DNA of 64,000 bases from Eleusine coracana subsp. coracana. Its lineage: Eukaryota; Streptophyta; Magnoliopsida; Poales; Poaceae. Where the stretch lies: NCBI GenBank assembly GCA_032690845.1, contig CM064424.1, forward strand, positions 41,553,511-41,617,510. The letters run 5' to 3'. The position numbers were made by a program, and so were the translations under genes. Positions 55,238 to 64,000 of this stretch are shown piece by piece. Numbering within the stretch: position 1 is the first letter of the stretch; every line of letters starts with the position of its first letter. A model generated the notes under the pieces. It saw only the letters and a list, made by a program, of their open reading frames with translations, was not told where the DNA came from and made no database searches.

Positions 55238-56433
55238 AAGCTTCTTCTCGGTAGATCCACCATCTTGCCTTGAGCATCCCTAAACCATCGGCTCAAGCTC
55301 ATATCCATGTCTACCGATATCTTGAAGAGGTTTGACATTACTTCTAATTTCTTTTGTCTAAGTCCTTGACCTTTTCTATCCATGCTTAAGAATCTCAATT
55401 ACGTTGCATTGCTAGTCTTAACAATAATATTTTCTTTGCAAGGTTGATCATAGAAATACAATTAAGCTCCTTATGCTCTCTTTTTTTTTCAAACAAATTG
55501 AACTTGTCAACTAAATCTTTTATGATAGCAACAAAAGGAGCATGAGTTACTCATAATCTCAAACATTTTACAATATCGGCTCAAATGTTGACCAAATATC
55601 CAAAGAGGCAAATTTAACCAAAAATGACTCATTTGAATTGACCTTTCTTATATGAGTCACAAATACCTCCACGAACCGATATATACAAAATATATGGTTC
55701 TAGTGGCAAGACTCACTGGATGCTAAAATAGGACCAAATAAGATCAAGAATGTTTTTTGTAAAATAAAATACATTTCAAACCATTGGTCATAGAAAAACG
55801 TTTTGAATACCAAAAAGATCAATAATAACAAACTCTAGAGTTCAAGAAAAGATTTATTTTTGATTCCTTCTCAAAATGGTTTTATGAAAAGAAACCTTTT
55901 AAATCAAATACAAGATCCTAAAATCTATATTTGAGGCCAAAAACATTTTATTCATAAGGCACACTTTTGTATCACATAAAAGATAGGTTTGAAATAGATA
56001 GCATTTTTGCAAAAGGTTTTCTAACATTTTGGGTTCTTTGTCAAAGAGGCTATTTCAAAAACTATTATAGCATCAATAAGAATTTATTTGCATTTTGGGG
56101 CTGCAATACATATTGAATGAGATAGTGCTCCCCAAACACATGTTAACCATATCTTATCTCAAATTAATACAAATGAAGCATCCAAGCAACATAAGATATG
56201 CAAGAACAATAAAAGCCTACACAAGGCTAGAGACTAGATACTTTCAATGTAAATACATGTTACCGATTGAGATGACATTGGTTGAGGTTGTAGAATAAAT
56301 TATTCATACTTGACATCCCTTCCATAAATGATGAGAAATACCAACTATAAAGGATCTTGACATAAGATGTGCAATATGATTAATCTCATGTGAGCCAAGT
56401 CTTCAATGCATCTCCATGTACCTATTAACTCAT
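55238..56433 (-). other. Copia internal non-coding region right of the Gypsy junction
   Basis: AT-rich sequence resembling the 41888-44271 region in composition. No protease, integrase or RT motif on minus, where pol would be expected directly after gag. Confidence 0.5.
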
Positions 56434-58061
56434 TTAAGCTCTTTGTGGTACCCAAGTCATGTTGGGTCGTTGTATGTTAGTCACAAGAGATTTAGGCACC
56501 CAAATGGACTTAGCATTAGCATTGTGTGAACTAACAACATTAGCAATAATAGTACCACTTCTAGCCTTCCTAAGCAAATAATGATCATTGAAAGGAATAG
56601 GCTTAGGATTGTACCCATAGGACAATTGTTGCCTCTATGTCCCTTGTTCCGACATGTGTAGCAAATTCGATTCTTGTACTTGCAAGACATCTTCTCATCT
56701 TGCTTTTTGTTTGCTTCCATGGCGGAGAACTTCTTCTTGGGTGACATAAATTTTTCATTCTTCTTATGAGGACATGAAACAATTTCATGACCCTTCCCAT
56801 TGCAACAATAACACTTCCTCTTGCTTTTTCTTGTTTTCTTCTTTGAAGTGCGAGCTTGTCATCAACCTTGTTTAAACACATGGATGCATAGTGTCCCATG
56901 TTTAAGCATTTGAAGCACTTGACATGAGCCAACTTGTTATCTTTTTCATGCTTACTCATATCTTTTACTTCCTTCTTTGATGAGCAATCCCTAACATGTT
57001 GACCCTCTTTTTTTGCGCTTGAAGCAAATAATTTGAATGTTGTTCTTTTTTATATTTTGTCCCATGTTATTGCTATTGATGGACTTGCTCATGTTGTTGG
57101 AGTTTTCTTCAAGTTCATGACCCTTATGCTTTTCATGATCACCTACACAATCCAAGTCACATGTAGTTCTTGGGAAAGTATTTGCTTGGGAGCAACAAGG
57201 GTTATCACATAATACATCACAAGAAGTGGACTCATCAATTAAATCACATGTAATGCCTATGTCCACTTTGGTATTTTCTAACACATTAGAAGCAAGAGAA
57301 TCATAAGCTTCTTTGAGCTTATCATGAGTTTCACTAAGATCCTCATGAGAATGCCTTAACTCCTCTAACATGTTCTTTAAAGAAGAATTTTCCTCCTTTA
57401 ATGTACTCATTTTAGATTTCTCTTGCTCCACATATTTTTCCATGCCGTGCAACAATTCAACAAGCTCATTATATGTGTACTCATGATCCTCTTCATCATC
57501 ACTATCACTATCATCATCATCATCATCACTACTATCAATTTTAAGTTTCGGGTTACCTTTGGTCATAAGGCAATGAGGTGATGTTGATGGAGTTGGTAGA
57601 TCATCAATAGAAACAGTTGATGAAGAATGATCATCATTTTCATGAGCACTTGATGTAGAGCAATCATCTTTGTTCACCAATTTGTCAAGGCAAGCATCAC
57701 CACTTCTAGTGTTGGACTCTTCATATTTTTCTTGAAGTTCAATCCACACATCATGAGCACTCTTAACGGTGTAAATTTCATAGGAAACCTCTACACTCAA
57801 AGCACTAAATAAAGTTTTATATGCATGTGCCTCAAGATATAGATATTTTTCTTGTGCTTCTGTTTGTGGAACATCATCTAAGGCATGAGAAATTCCTATA
57901 TCCACAATCCACCATATTTTAGTACTCATAGCACGAAAATGTGAAATCATTTCAGTTCTCCAATGAGCATAATTGGTGCCATCAAAATAAGGGACTTCAC
58001 AAGAAGGATATGATATACAAGAAAGCAAATAATTTGAGCAATCATTAATATTTTGATCCAT
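56434..58061 (-). pseudogene. Copia (Sirevirus-like) gag
   Basis: ATG at 58061. The N-terminal UBN2-type gag core has VPYFDGTNYAHWRTEM, AHDVWIELQEKYEE, an Asp-rich linker (SSDDDDDDSDSDDEED) and a coiled coil (KLKEAYDSLASN). A frameshift near 56990 leads to a CX2CX4HX4C knuckle (CFKCLNMGHYASMC). A second shift near 56830 leads to CYCCNGKGHEIVSC and CYTCRNKGHRGNNC. The end, SIWVPKSLVTNIQRP, is Sirevirus-like. It starts 52 bp after the PBS. Not translatable as one protein now. Confidence 0.87.
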
Positions 58062-58112
58062 TTCACCTCACAACATTATTTCTCCAAGTGATTAATCCCA
58101 ATTAGGAGATTA

Positions 58113-58125
58113 GGCTCTGATACCA
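58113..58125 (-). promoter_or_regulatory. Copia primer binding site
   Basis: Minus-strand TGGTATCAGAGCC, two bases from the 5' LTR edge. It is complementary to the 3' end of initiator tRNA-Met, the usual plant Copia primer. Confidence 0.9.
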
Positions 58126-58127
58126 AT

Positions 58128-60517
58128 TGAAAAGACCTTAATGTCGCCTAGAGGGGGGGAGGGGTGAATAGGCGGTTAAAACAAATTTGCAGCAGATAAA
58201 ATAGATAAGTTCAGACAGGAGCAATCTTAGTCCGCTAGGGTTGGCATCTTAGTTCAGATACTGTTTTTGGGAAGGTGTATAAAAACACGCTTTAAGCAAT
58301 CTATATATAAATCGGCTCCTATCAAGTTATTCTAAACATATATGTGAGCTAATACACTGAATGAATTGAACCAATAACAAGTATAATGATAGAATAATTC
58401 GGTGTAAGAAAATCAAGCACAAATATGAAGAACAAGGTAAAGAACTTGCAAACCAAATATGAGACGTGATGATTTGTTTCCCAAAGTTCAGATTCTTCAA
58501 GAATCCTACATCTCCGTTGAGGAGATCCAAAGAGCTGGGTCTCTTTCAACCCAAATCCTCACCGAGCAATCACAAAGATCGAGCTCGAGTTTTCTTGCTT
58601 CCTTTGATTCCTTCCCTTGCGGAGGTGAATCAAAACCTTCACAAACTTCCTGAGGCTCACCACAAAGCTTGGAAGCTCACCAGGCGACGCCTTGCCATCT
58701 ACGGGATGAATCCCCAAGAGTAACAAATGCCACAAAGATTGCTTGCTTATGAACTCAAGTGCTCAACAATGGAATTAGCTCTCTTTCACTCAATCTCTCA
58801 CCCAATCTCACCCACAAGGTTAAGCACTAAGCAATTGGGAGTGGAGAGGTTGTTTCTTGGCCTAAATGGATGTTTCTTTGATGTGGAACCGATATTTTTC
58901 TGATGGGGATGAAGGGGGGTATATATAGGAAGTTTTCAAAAACTAGCCGTTATGTTCTATCAGTGGGCGTCTCAGTCCGGCCACGGGGGCCGTCCTAGTT
59001 CGGGCCAACTCGGAACAGAACCAATATTACCGTTATTAGTCCCTCAGCCGTCTTAGTCCGGGCATTCCCGTCTTAGTCCGGCTGACCCCAGATCCCGTCT
59101 TAGGCCGGGTTTGGCCATCCTAGTCCGGGTCAAGTGACAACAAAACCAAAATGGTTCTGGACCAGCCTGAGCCGTCCTAGTCCGTCTTGACCCATCTAAG
59201 TCCGGGAGTTCTCAGAAAAAGTGGCATAACTTTTGCCCCTGAAGTCCGATTTAGGTGATCTTGGACTCTATGGAAAGATAAATCTGAGGGCTATCCATCC
59301 TCACTAAGAACAGGCCCCAATTTCACCCAAAGGAATGTTAAACTCTCACAAAAGTTTGTTAGATCATTTTGAGTACTGAGACATAAGCAAAGCTATCAAC
59401 GTTGCATCCCTCTTGATAGTACGACATTCCTATACTCAAAAGTAAATAGAAAACTATGCTAGAAACACCTTCATGTCATAATATTTCCTTATCTTGAGGG
59501 TTGCCAACACATGAGTATTTCACCATTTGAACATTTAGTTGTTGATCAACTATTGATAAGCATATATGTCCAACATTATTATACCTTTGCCTTGAGCATG
59601 TCCACTTGAGATTTTAGATTTGGTGTTTATCAACTCATAAAGTGCAACCGCAATCTTTCCATTTCCTTGAGAATGTCTATATGATATTTTGGGATTGATG
59701 TTCATCAACTCATGAAGTGTATGTGACCACTTCCATATGTTCAACCCACTTGAAGTTCTTCAACATGTGAAATTCAACCATTGCTCTTAATTTCAATTTC
59801 ACTTGATGTGGGTTAACCCATGAATACCATGCTCTTCCATAGCTTCACATAAGTGATGTAGATAATCCATAGCTTCACATAGTTTTGCATGGTTCATTAT
59901 GCTAAGCCTACACTTGCTCTTCACCATTGCCTTTGGTTCTTCGGCGCTAAGCCTCTTGCTTGCCCTTCACCCTTGCACATGGTATGTCGTAGACAAGTCT
60001 TGCTCAACCTTCACCACCTTTCCATGTAATGCTACTTTGTATCCATCATCATCAATATGCTCACTATTATTTCAATAACCAAGTTGATATATCCTTTTCT
60101 CAAGTGTCTTGATTTTCTTCTAGTCTTAATGGTCACTTAGCTTCAAGTTATTGACACATCATCATGTTGACACCATCAACTATTGATATTCAATCATCTT
60201 TTATGATGTGTTTCTAGCTTCAACCATAGGTGTTGATTATGTGTATTGACATCTTCATCAACACACTAATCACTATTATCCTTTATCAAGCATCTTCATC
60301 ACATAACTTATTGAGTCAACCATATTGTCATCAATCTACAATCTTGTCCATGTTGATCCTCAACACTTCTTATAAACGGTTTGATGTCATAGCTTGATGC
60401 CAGAACGTAACCTATCATGTAAGCTCACAAACTCATATAAAACATTAGTTCCAACAACCATTGTCATCTATCACCAAAACTCATCATTAATCCAAGTCTA
60501 GAGACCTAGACCTTCCA
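58128..60517 (-). repeat. Copia 5' LTR (2,390 bp)
   Basis: Partner of 39482-41887. Begins TGAAAAGACC and ends CCTTCCA on plus (the other copy has CCTTTCA). The short open frames in it recur in the other LTR and are not genes. Confidence 0.93.
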
Positions 60518-61640
60518 ATAGGCCTCGACCGTGTGACTGATCAGATGGTTGAAGCACCATTGCATACAATGCTGAAAAATAGCGCTGGTGTTCTTGAGCC
60601 CGAATGGCATCGTTACATAGCAGTAAGAGCCGAATGGTGTGATAAAAGATGTCATGAGTTGGTCGGATTCTTTCATCGCAATTTGATGATACCCAGAGTA
60701 GGCATCCAGGAAGCAGAGGGTTTTGCACCCCGTCGTCGAGTCAACTATCTGGTCTATGCGCGACAAAGGAAAAGGATCCTTTAGACATGCCTTGTTCAGG
60801 CTTGTGTAGTCAACACACATCCTCCATTTCCCATTCTTTTTTCATACATGAATGGGATTAGCTAATCATTTGGGGTGGAATACCTCCTTGATAAACCCGT
60901 TCGTATGCAGCTTTGCGATCTCCTCCCCGATCGCCCTGCACTTCTCCTCGTTGAAGCGTCACAGATGTTGCTTCACCGGCTTGGAGCCTGGCCTAATGTT
61001 CAAGGAGTGCTGAACAACTCCCCTCGATATGTCGGGCATGTCTGAGGGCCTTCACGCAAAGACGTCGGCGTTTCCATGGAGAAAGTCGATGAGCTCGCTT
61101 TCCTATTTAGGAGCGAGGGACGCCCCCACTCTTACTGTCTTCCCCTTGTCGCCCTCAGGGTCGACCAGCACTTTTCTAGTGTCTTCCGCTGGCTTGAACG
61201 AGGCGTTCTTGTGGCCGTCGTTGAGGGTCCCTTCCTCGAGGCATGTGCGGATCCCTTCGAGCTCCTCTATAGAGGCCACCGTCGTGATGGTGAGGTCGCT
61301 GTTCTCTGTCTCGCACTATCCAGCGTGTTAGAGGGACATGCTCATGGTGATGACCCCATTTGGCCCTGGCATCTTGAGCTTCAGATAAACATAGTTGGGG
61401 ACGGCCATGAACTTGGTGTAGCACGGGCGCCCCAAAAGGGTGTGGTACACTCCCTGGAAGTCGACGACCTCGAAGACGAGGGTTTCAGTCCTAAAGTTGG
61501 AGGGAGTCCCAAACATGACAGGTAAGCCGATCCGTCTGAAGGGGATGGCTTGTCTCCCAGGGACAATCCCGCGGAAAGGCGCGCCGGCTGGCTAGAGGTG
61601 CGACCAGAGGAGGTCGAGCGTATTGGCATAGAGGATGTTG
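60518..61640 (-). pseudogene. Outer Gypsy pol, 5' part (protease to RT)
   Basis: On minus: protease remnant near 61660-61600 (MMDRGSCINILYANTLD, the DGGS-type active site reading DRGS), the linker ending LLGRPCYTKFMAVPNYVYLK and LKMPGPNGVIT (61430-61330), then RT entry (NIRPGSKPVKQ, NEEKCRAIGEEIAKL), SLNKACLKDPFPLSRIDQIV, DAYSGYHQIAMKESDQL and FGSYCYVTMPFGLKNT. It stops at HTVEAY, where the Copia element begins. In-frame stops occur in the RT entry. Confidence 0.85.
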
Positions 61641-61723
61641 ATGCAGCTGCCCCTATCCATCATCACCGTGGTGAGACGAACTTCAGCGATGATGGGATCG
61701 ATAACAAGCGGGTATCGACCTAG

Positions 61724-64000
61724 TCATGGCACGTGTGGGGGATGGTCCGACCGGTCAAAGGTGATTGGCAGGTACGACCATTTGAGGAAGGATGGCATGG
61801 CGGGCTCCACCACAAAGACCTCGCGATGCTTGACCTTGGCCGTGCATCGACTCCCTTGTGACTCGAGCCCCGTAAACATCATATGGTAGACTTTAATGTT
61901 GGGGAAAACGGGGCCCCCTTGCTCGTCATCACCGTCGGTGGGGTCTTGGATCCCCGGCTCCGACGCTTTCTCCGAGTTCCCCTTCTTTGCCTCTTCTTGA
62001 AGGAACTTCATCATGGAGCAGCCTTTGAGAAGGTGCTCGATGGGGAAACCGTGGTTTGGGCACGGGCCATTCAACTTCTTTTCGAAGTTGTTTGGCGCCT
62101 CCCCTGTTGTGGGCCTCGGCAGCTTGCGCTCGGTGGCAGCCACTACAGGGTCGCGTCTAGCTCACGACTTGTTCTTCTTCTTCGGGCGGTCGGCGGGACC
62201 ATCACTGGCCCCCTCATCTCACTTGCCTTTGCCCTTGCCCTCCGGTGCTCACTAGAGGACCGCACCCACGCATTCTTCACTGGAGGTGAAGCTCGTGGCG
62301 ATGTTGAGGAGCTCACGGGTGGTGCACGGGCCCTTTTAGCCTAGCTCGTGGATGAGCTGCTCCGAGGTTGTCTCGGAGAAGAAGGCTCTGACAATATCCG
62401 CGTCGCCCATGTTGGGCAGCTTGTTGCATTTCTTGCTGAAGCACCGGATGTAATCCCGGAGGGACTCGCCTGCCGTCAGTTCTTGAGGTCCCAAGGCTAT
62501 GGGTTGCCTGTCCGGACGTAGGTCCTTTGGAAGTTCCCAATGAATATGTCCCTCAAGTCATCCCAGTTGTAGATCTGGCCTAGGTAGATGCTTGAGCCAA
62601 GCCCAAGCCGAGTCGATGAGGTACATGGGGAGGTTACGGATGATGGCCAAGTCATCGATTGCGCCCCCCGCCTGGCACGCGAGGCAATAGTCCTCGAGCT
62701 AGAGTCTAGGATCCGTCTCGCCCGCGTACTTGGTGATAGTGGCGGGAGCCCCAAAGCATTGCGGGAACTCAGCGCTGCGGATACGCGAGCTGAAGACCCA
62801 CAACCCAGGAGGGCTTGGCCTCCGGCTCCTCTCCTCATCAGTGTTATCGTACCGGGCTCCATGGCACGACTGATTACCCCTTTCCTTATCCAGACGCTCC
62901 CTTTCGCATCGGTGCGCCCTGAGGGTGTGCCACGCGTCACGGTGGGCTCCGACCCGATCATGAACCGAGGCGTTCTCAGGCACGCCTTCAGCCTGGTGGG
63001 GTTGTCGAACCGAGTGCTATTGCGATTTGACGATGCTCCCTGTTCCAGCGTGCCTGGACGTGAAGATCTGCTGGCTAGGCTGGGCAGCGCACTGTTATGA
63101 GCTCTCCGCTTGGAGCACGGCGGCCTTGGCAAGGAGAGCCACGACTTCTCGGTTGGCCTGCTGTGCCTCGGGTGTCACAGGCTCGGGGAGGGTTTTGAGC
63201 AGCATGACAGCCGCTGCTATGTTTTGTTCTACACGAGCGAATTGTGGGGAGCCCTGGTCATCGGCGAGGATGCGCTGGTGGGCATCACGGGCTACGGCCC
63301 GAGCGCATCCGCCCATGCTGGAGCGGGACAATCGCAGTCTATTTCCTCCTTCGGGTGTTCAAGCTGGTGATGGGTTTCCTCTAGCTCCGCCCTTCTGGAC
63401 CTCAGCCGCTGCTGGAGGTCTTCTGGACAAGGCGTGGGTTGTGGCTGGCCAGCCACGAAGATGGGGATGTTGATGAGTGTCTCCCCCGCCCACGCACCCA
63501 TCGTCGGGTTCGCCGAAGCTGGGTTCTCGGGAGTCGCCATTGCTCCGGCGACTGAGGTTTCGGCGCCCCTTGTGGCCGGCATGGGGGTGAGCTGCACCAT
63601 GTGACATTCATGCGGGAGGTCGTAGCTTCCTGTGCAGCTCCCTGAGTTAGAGCTAGAGTCTCCCAGCAACCCCATGTCGAGGAGATCAAAAAGAGACTCA
63701 TCTGGGCTCTCGATCACGCCAACGAAGTTGAAGCTCACGTAGGCGGGAACCAGGCGGCAGACGGCCATGTCCTGGAGGCAATCTGTGGCATTTCTTAGGC
63801 CGCGTGGGTAACCGCTAGGGGGGACCTTAGTGAGCCTGCCCAGGTGGAGGGGCTCACCCCCGAGGAGCTGCCCGTGGACGTTCGTGAGTGCGAACACAAA
63901 CTGCCAAAGATCGTCCTGGTTGGGTGCAGGACCCAAATAATGCTCCAGGCAGAACCATAGCTGGTCGCTATAGTCGGTTGGTGGCACGGGCTGCAACTCG
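61724..64000 (-). pseudogene. Outer Gypsy gag, continues past the window
   Basis: On minus from the right edge: an N-terminal acidic region (63996 on), a helical stretch (EDLQQRLRSRRAELEETHHQ), then the Retrotrans_gag region around 62750-62300 in shifting frames (LEHLPRDS-type sequence is not intact). The C-terminal zinc-binding segment (CPNHGFPIEHLLKGC) and PAMPSFLKWSYLPITFDRSD lie at 62143-61724. The family forms the particle. Several frameshifts. Confidence 0.75.

Larger units (their letters stand above)
39482..60517 (-). mobile_element. Sirevirus-like Copia retrotransposon, non-autonomous
   Basis: Two ~2.4-kb LTRs with TG...CA ends, TSD ATAGG, PBS complementary to initiator tRNA-Met (TGGTATCAGAGCC, minus, 58125-58113), a polypurine tract beside the 3' LTR and a gag with CCHC knuckles. 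Multiple AGGGGGAG tracts upstream of the 3' LTR and the large LTRs fit Sireviruses. No protease, integrase, RT or RNase H is recognisable in 41888-44271 or 55240-56430. A Gypsy element is inserted at 44272. Confidence 0.9.
39477..60522. repeat. 5-bp target site duplication ATAGG of the Copia element
   Basis: ATAGG at 39477-39481 and at 60518-60522 directly flanks the two LTRs. It proves that everything between entered as one insertion (with its own later passenger). Confidence 0.92.
36151..64000 (-). mobile_element. Outer Tat-lineage Gypsy retrotransposon, interrupted, runs off window
   Basis: Read on minus from the right edge: gag, protease and the start of RT (61640 down to 60518), then the Copia insertion, then the rest of a short RT piece (39476-39301), the start of an antisense ORF on plus (39130-39300), tandem repeats and the 3' LTR (about 36151-37450). 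RNase H and integrase are missing, lost by a deletion joining RT to the antisense ORF near 39300. The sequence type (NEEKCRAIGEEIAKL, VDYTSLNKACLKDPFPL) is that of RIRE2-like Tat elements of grasses. Confidence 0.75.

Overview
This is plant nuclear DNA, almost certainly from a large-genome grass (Poaceae; genus not determinable here). The reasons are a GC-rich F-box gene, grass-style repeats (Sirevirus-type Copia, Tat-lineage Gypsy elements with an antisense ORF, FAR1/ULP1-type Mutator-like elements, L1-type LINE, Helitron ends of the TCTCTACTA...CTAG type) and intron-containing genes. There are no bacterial-style operons, no CRISPR array and no RNA gene that I can support. Most of the 64 kb is nested, decayed mobile DNA.

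Left half, 1-26870: the only ordinary host gene here is a plus-strand V-ATPase assembly factor of the Vma12/TMEM199 family. Its exons are split: two at 3139-3570 and two at 26075-26422. The intron between them is about 22.5 kb and is packed with transposons. In order these are an 8-bp-TSD hAT element (3878-6111), a Mutator-like element with two convergent genes (FAR1-type transposase 7693-10303 and a ULP1/C48 protease gene 10562-15217 on the minus strand, itself containing ~1 kb inverted arms), a second Mutator-like element with ~1.16 kb terminal inverted repeats and a 9-bp TSD (16830-20307), a 509-bp Mutator-type MITE (21261-21769), and a 2.9-kb Helitron (22864-25751).

Middle, 26871-36150: a TIR-bounded element contains a 5'-truncated hAT transposase, which is interrupted by a 5'-truncated LINE. 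A 183-bp hAT MITE, a frameshifted minus-strand F-box gene (32752-34294) and an inverted-repeat element follow.

Right half, 36151-64000: three LTR retrotransposons are nested like Russian dolls. The outermost is a minus-strand Tat-type Gypsy element (left LTR at about 36151, running off the right edge). Its reverse transcriptase was interrupted by a minus-strand Sirevirus-like Copia element (39482-60517, TSD ATAGG, ~2.4-kb LTRs). That element in turn holds a plus-strand Tat-type Gypsy element (44272 to about 55.2 kb) that has a 5' LTR but no recognisable 3' LTR. All polyproteins carry stops and frameshifts. Only the Vma12-like gene, and possibly the F-box gene, look like cellular genes.
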